Assembly (NCBI RefSeq): GCF_902506295.1
Contig: NZ_LR733312.1
Coordinates: 2,752,768-2,816,767, forward strand
DNA length: 64,000 nucleotides
Origin: Luteimonas sp. 9C
Lineage (GTDB): Bacteria; Pseudomonadota; Gammaproteobacteria; Xanthomonadales; Xanthomonadaceae
Direction: 5' to 3'
A program made the position numbers and the translations under genes. The notes under the pieces are model-generated. The model had not been told where the DNA came from. It saw only the letters and a program-made list of their open reading frames with translations, and did no database searches. Position 1 is the stretch's first letter, and every line of letters starts with the position of its first letter. Of this stretch, positions 61,142 through 64,000 are shown piece after piece.

Positions 61142-61612
61142 ATGAATATCGGTCTGACCCTAATTGCCCAGGCACTGGCGTTCGCCGGTCTGATCTGGAT
61201 CATCGCGACCAAGATCTGGCCGCCGCTGCTCAGCGCCATCGAGGAGCGCCAGAAGAAGATCGCCGAAGGTCTGGCCGCGGCCGACAACAGCCAGCGTGCG
61301 CTGGCGCAGGCGCAGGAAACCGCCAACGAGGAACTCAAGGCCGCGCGTGCGAAGGCCAACGAGATCATCGAGCAGGCCCACCAGCGCGGCACCCAGATCG
61401 TCGAGGCCGCCAAGGCCGAAGCGGTCACCGAGGGCCTGCGCCAGAAGGCGATGTTCGACGCGGAAATGCAGGCTTCGGCCACGCGTGCGCGCGAAGAACT
61501 GCGTCGCCAGGTGTCCACCCTGGCGGTGACCGGCGCCGAGCGTCTGCTCAAGCGTGAGATCGACGCCAACGCCCACAAGGCGCTGCTCGACGAACTCGCC
61601 GCGGAGATCTGA
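61142..61612 (+). CDS. atpF: ATP synthase F0 subunit b
   Basis: A 156-residue peripheral-stalk subunit. There is one N-terminal membrane helix ([20 protein letters not shown]), then a long Ala/Glu/Lys-rich right-handed coiled coil to the end ([20 protein letters not shown]). The start is the ATG in [10 protein letters not shown], the family N terminus; an upstream in-frame ATG would add 13 residues. Length as in E. coli (156). Confidence 0.95.
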   Translation: MNIGLTLIAQALAFAGLIWIIATKIWPPLLSAIEERQKKIAEGLAAADNSQRALAQAQETANEELKAARAKANEIIEQAHQRGTQIVEAAKAEAVTEGLRQKAMFDAEMQASATRAREELRRQVSTLAVTGAERLLKREIDANAHKALLDELAAEI

Positions 61613-61617
61613 GTCCG

Positions 61618-62145
61618 ATGAGCCAGGCCATGACGATCGCCCGTCCGTATGCCCGCGCCGCGTTCGCGATCGCGCGTGACGGCGGCCAGTTCGCGCCGTG
61701 GTCGGACGCGCTCGCGTTCTCGGCCCGCGTCGCCGCCGATCCGCAGGCAGCCGCGCTGCTCGCGCATCCGGCCCTGTCGCACGACGATGCCGTCGCGCTG
61801 CTGGCGCCGGACGGTGCCGACGCGAAGTTCGCGGACTTCCTCACGCTGTTGGCCAGCAACGGCCGGCTCGCACAGCTGCCGGAGATCGCCGGCCAGTACG
61901 AGGCCCTGCGGGCCGATGCCGAGCACATCGTGCTGGCGACGGTGACCTCGGCCGCCGCGCTGCCCGAAGCGGAAGTGGCACAGATCCGCGCCGCGCTCCA
62001 GCGTCGTTTCGGTCGCGAGGTCCAGGTCGAGACGGCCGTGGACGCGTCGCTGATCGGCGGCGCGGTGATCTCGGCCGGGGACGTGGTGATCGACGGCTCG
62101 CTCAAGGGCAAGCTGGCGCGCCTCCAGTCCGCGCTGACGCACTGA
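61618..62145 (+). CDS. atpH: ATP synthase F1 subunit delta
   Basis: A 175-residue protein that joins the peripheral stalk to the alpha3beta3 head. The N-terminal helical domain starts [16 protein letters not shown]. The C-terminal signature [20 protein letters not shown] is complete. Only 5 bp separate it from atpF. Confidence 0.94.
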   Translation: MSQAMTIARPYARAAFAIARDGGQFAPWSDALAFSARVAADPQAAALLAHPALSHDDAVALLAPDGADAKFADFLTLLASNGRLAQLPEIAGQYEALRADAEHIVLATVTSAAALPEAEVAQIRAALQRRFGREVQVETAVDASLIGGAVISAGDVVIDGSLKGKLARLQSALTH

Positions 62146-62197
62146 CACGATTTTCAATTGCAACGTCGGCGGCAACGCCGGCTCAAGGGAACCCCCG

Positions 62198-63763
62198 ATG
62201 GCTACCACGCAACTCAATCCTTCCGAGATCAGCGAGCTGATCAAGTCCCGCATCGAGAAGGTCAAGCTGAGCGCTGAATCGCGCAACGAAGGCACCGTGA
62301 CCTCGGTCGCCGACGGTATCGTGCGTCTGCACGGCCTGGCCGACGTGATGCAGGGCGAAATGATCGAACTGCCGCTCGCCGCGGACGGTTCCGCCACGTA
62401 CGCGCTCGCCCTCAACCTCGAGCGCGATTCGGTCGGCGCCGTGGTGCTGGGTGACTACGAGCACCTGCGCGAAGGCGACGTGGCCAAGACCACCGGCCGC
62501 ATCCTCGAAGTGCCGGTCGGCCCGGAAATGCTCGGCCGCGTGGTCAACGCGCTCGGCGAGCCGATCGACGGCAAGGGTCCGATCGACGCCAAGCTCAGCG
62601 CGCCGGTCGAGCGCGTCGCACCCGGCGTGATCTGGCGCAAGTCGGTCGACCAGCCGGTGCAGACCGGCTACAAGTCGGTCGACGCGATGATCCCGATCGG
62701 CCGCGGCCAGCGCGAGCTGCTCATCGGCGACCGCCAGACCGGCAAGACCGCGATGGCGATCGACGCCGTGATCAACCAGAAGACCACCGGTATCAAGTGC
62801 GTCTACGTGGCGATCGGCCAGAAGGCCTCGACCGTCGCCAACATCGTGCGCAAGCTCGAAGAGAACGGCGCGCTCGCCCACACCGTCGTGGTCGCCGCCA
62901 CCGCGTCCGAATCGGCCGCGATGCAGTACATCTCGGCCTACGCTGGTTGCACCATGGGCGAGTACTTCATGGACCGCGGCGAAGACGCGTTGATCGTGTA
63001 CGACGATCTGTCCAAGCAGGCCGTCGCCTACCGCCAGATCTCGCTGCTGCTCAAGCGCCCGCCGGGCCGCGAAGCCTATCCGGGCGACGTGTTCTATCTG
63101 CATTCCCGTCTGCTCGAGCGCGCCGCGCGCGTGTCCGAGGAGTACGTCGAGCAGTTCACCAACGGCGAAGTGAAGGGCAAGACCGGTTCGCTGACCGCGC
63201 TGCCGATCATCGAAACCCAGGCCGGCGACGTCTCGGCGTTCGTGCCGACCAACGTGATCTCGATCACCGACGGCCAGATCTTCCTGGAAACCGACCTGTT
63301 CAACGCCGGCATCCGCCCGGCCGTGAACGCCGGTATCTCGGTGTCGCGCGTCGGTGGTTCGGCCCAGACCAAGATCATCAAGAAGCTCTCGGGCGGCATC
63401 CGCATCTCGCTGGCGCAGTACCGTGAACTGGCGGCATTCGCCCAGTTCGCGTCCGACCTCGACGAAGCGACCCGCAAGCAGCTCGAGCGCGGTCAGCGCG
63501 TCACCGAGCTGATGAAGCAGAAGCAGTACAAGCCGATGTCGATCGCGCACCAGGCGCTGACGATCTACGCCGTCAACGAGGGGTATCTCGACGACGTGCC
63601 GGTCGCCAAGCTGCTCGCGTTCGAAGAAGGCCTGCATGCGCACTTCGACAACACCGCGGGCGACCTGGTCGGCAAGATCAACCAGACCGGCGGCTGGAAC
63701 GACGAGATCGAAGGCGCCTTCAAGCAGGGCATCTCCGACTTCAAGACCACCGGCAGCTGGTAA
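62198..63763 (+). CDS. atpA: ATP synthase F1 subunit alpha
   Basis: A 521-residue regulatory nucleotide-binding subunit. The Walker A motif is GDRQTGKT (about 170-177). [33 protein letters not shown] and the family signature [17 protein letters not shown] are all present. The N terminus [20 protein letters not shown] is the delta-binding helix. Length slightly above E. coli's 513. Confidence 0.97.
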   Translation: MATTQLNPSEISELIKSRIEKVKLSAESRNEGTVTSVADGIVRLHGLADVMQGEMIELPLAADGSATYALALNLERDSVGAVVLGDYEHLREGDVAKTTGRILEVPVGPEMLGRVVNALGEPIDGKGPIDAKLSAPVERVAPGVIWRKSVDQPVQTGYKSVDAMIPIGRGQRELLIGDRQTGKTAMAIDAVINQKTTGIKCVYVAIGQKASTVANIVRKLEENGALAHTVVVAATASESAAMQYISAYAGCTMGEYFMDRGEDALIVYDDLSKQAVAYRQISLLLKRPPGREAYPGDVFYLHSRLLERAARVSEEYVEQFTNGEVKGKTGSLTALPIIETQAGDVSAFVPTNVISITDGQIFLETDLFNAGIRPAVNAGISVSRVGGSAQTKIIKKLSGGIRISLAQYRELAAFAQFASDLDEATRKQLERGQRVTELMKQKQYKPMSIAHQALTIYAVNEGYLDDVPVAKLLAFEEGLHAHFDNTAGDLVGKINQTGGWNDEIEGAFKQGISDFKTTGSW

Positions 63764-63851
63764 GCCATCGGGGCGGACGTGTCGTCCGCCCGATGCGGTG
63801 AGCACAGGTAAGCCAAGGCGGGTTCGCACCCGCCCCAAGCAGGGATAAGAG

Positions 63852-64000
63852 ATGGCCGGCGGCAGAGAAATCAAGACGAAGATCAAGAGCGTGCAGAACA
63901 CCCGCAAGGTGACGCGCGCGCTCGAGATGGTCTCCGCGTCGAAGATCCGCAAGGCGCAGGATCGGATGAAGGCATCGCGCCCGTATGCGAACGCGATGAA
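63852..64000 (+). CDS. atpG: ATP synthase F1 subunit gamma (partial, cut by window end)
   Basis: The first 49 residues or so of the rotor shaft subunit are present. [20 protein letters not shown] and [19 protein letters not shown] match the conserved N-terminal helix. AGGGATAAGAG provides the ribosome site. The rest of the gene, and the expected atpD and atpC, lie beyond the window. Confidence 0.95.
   Translation, partial: MAGGREIKTKIKSVQNTRKVTRALEMVSASKIRKAQDRMKASRPYANAM

Overview
The window is G+C-rich chromosomal DNA from a gammaproteobacterium of the Xanthomonadaceae/Lysobacteraceae, most likely a Lysobacter or Luteimonas relative. The evidence is the gene content: a dihydrolipoyl dehydrogenase carrying its own lipoyl domain next to a two-lipoyl E2, a YajQ/DUF1415 pair, rsmG-parA-parB near the atp operon, a DUF1453 protein of the kind seen in xanthomonads, and dispersed REP-like and 'ATTCCCGCGAAGGCGG'-type intergenic repeats. 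The genus is inference. The parAB and atp genes suggest an origin-proximal location, but no origin was seen. No tRNA, rRNA, CRISPR, prophage or transposase gene was found.

Layout. 0-6.5 kb: a minus-strand heavy-metal efflux operon (czcI-like, czcC, czcB, czcA) bounded by intergenic repeats. 6.6-9.1 kb: rsmG-parA-parB. 9.4-11.5 kb: a phosphopantetheinyl transferase divergent from an AMP-forming acyl/aryl ligase. 11.6-15.2 kb: single genes (GlsB-like membrane protein, exonuclease III, VOC protein, coniferyl-aldehyde-type dehydrogenase, gamma carbonic anhydrase). 15.3-22.2 kb: a tightly coupled six-gene operon RDD-SpoIIM-DUF4129-DUF4350-MoxR-DUF58, with a 137-bp MITE-like unit between the last two genes. 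22.3-24 kb: a lipoprotein and three small minus-strand proteins. 24.1-27.6 kb: an outer-membrane porin and a BCCT osmolyte transporter behind a recognisable promoter and a cluster of palindromes. 27.7-31.2 kb: a DUF3016 protein and a GntR(YtrA-type)/ABC operon with a self-operator. 31.2-33.7 kb: a cell-wall cluster (two L,D-transpeptidases and an M23 peptidase). 33.9-38.8 kb: fasciclin lipoprotein, the TesA esterase and the divergent ABC exporter often found beside it. 39.2-41.7 kb: rsmC-rsuA-HAD hydrolase, translationally coupled. 41.8-43.2 kb: an ArsR/SmtB regulator with a zinc CDF transporter and a 26-bp operator-like site. 43.3-46.5 kb: an ankyrin-repeat lipoprotein overlapping a class-3-lipase protein, the best candidate here for an antibacterial toxin/immunity system. 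46.6-50.5 kb: DUF1415, YajQ, alcohol dehydrogenase, EamA exporter, DUF1453. 50.5-59 kb: an OmpW-type protein, then aceF - GNAT/nitrilase fusion - mscS - lpdA, then an outer-membrane beta-barrel. 59.1-64 kb: a probable small RNA on the minus strand, then the atpI-B-E-F-H-A-G operon, cut off in atpG by the window end.

Themes. Metal homeostasis appears twice (czcICBA and arsR-czcD). Envelope biology dominates: porins, L,D-transpeptidases, lipoproteins, ABC exporters and mechanosensitive channel. Central energy metabolism is represented by the PDH E2/E3 genes and ATP synthase. Many same-strand neighbours share 4-bp ATGA overlaps, which indicates translational coupling. Codon-biased open frames antisense to real genes are abundant because of the high G+C content and were left out.
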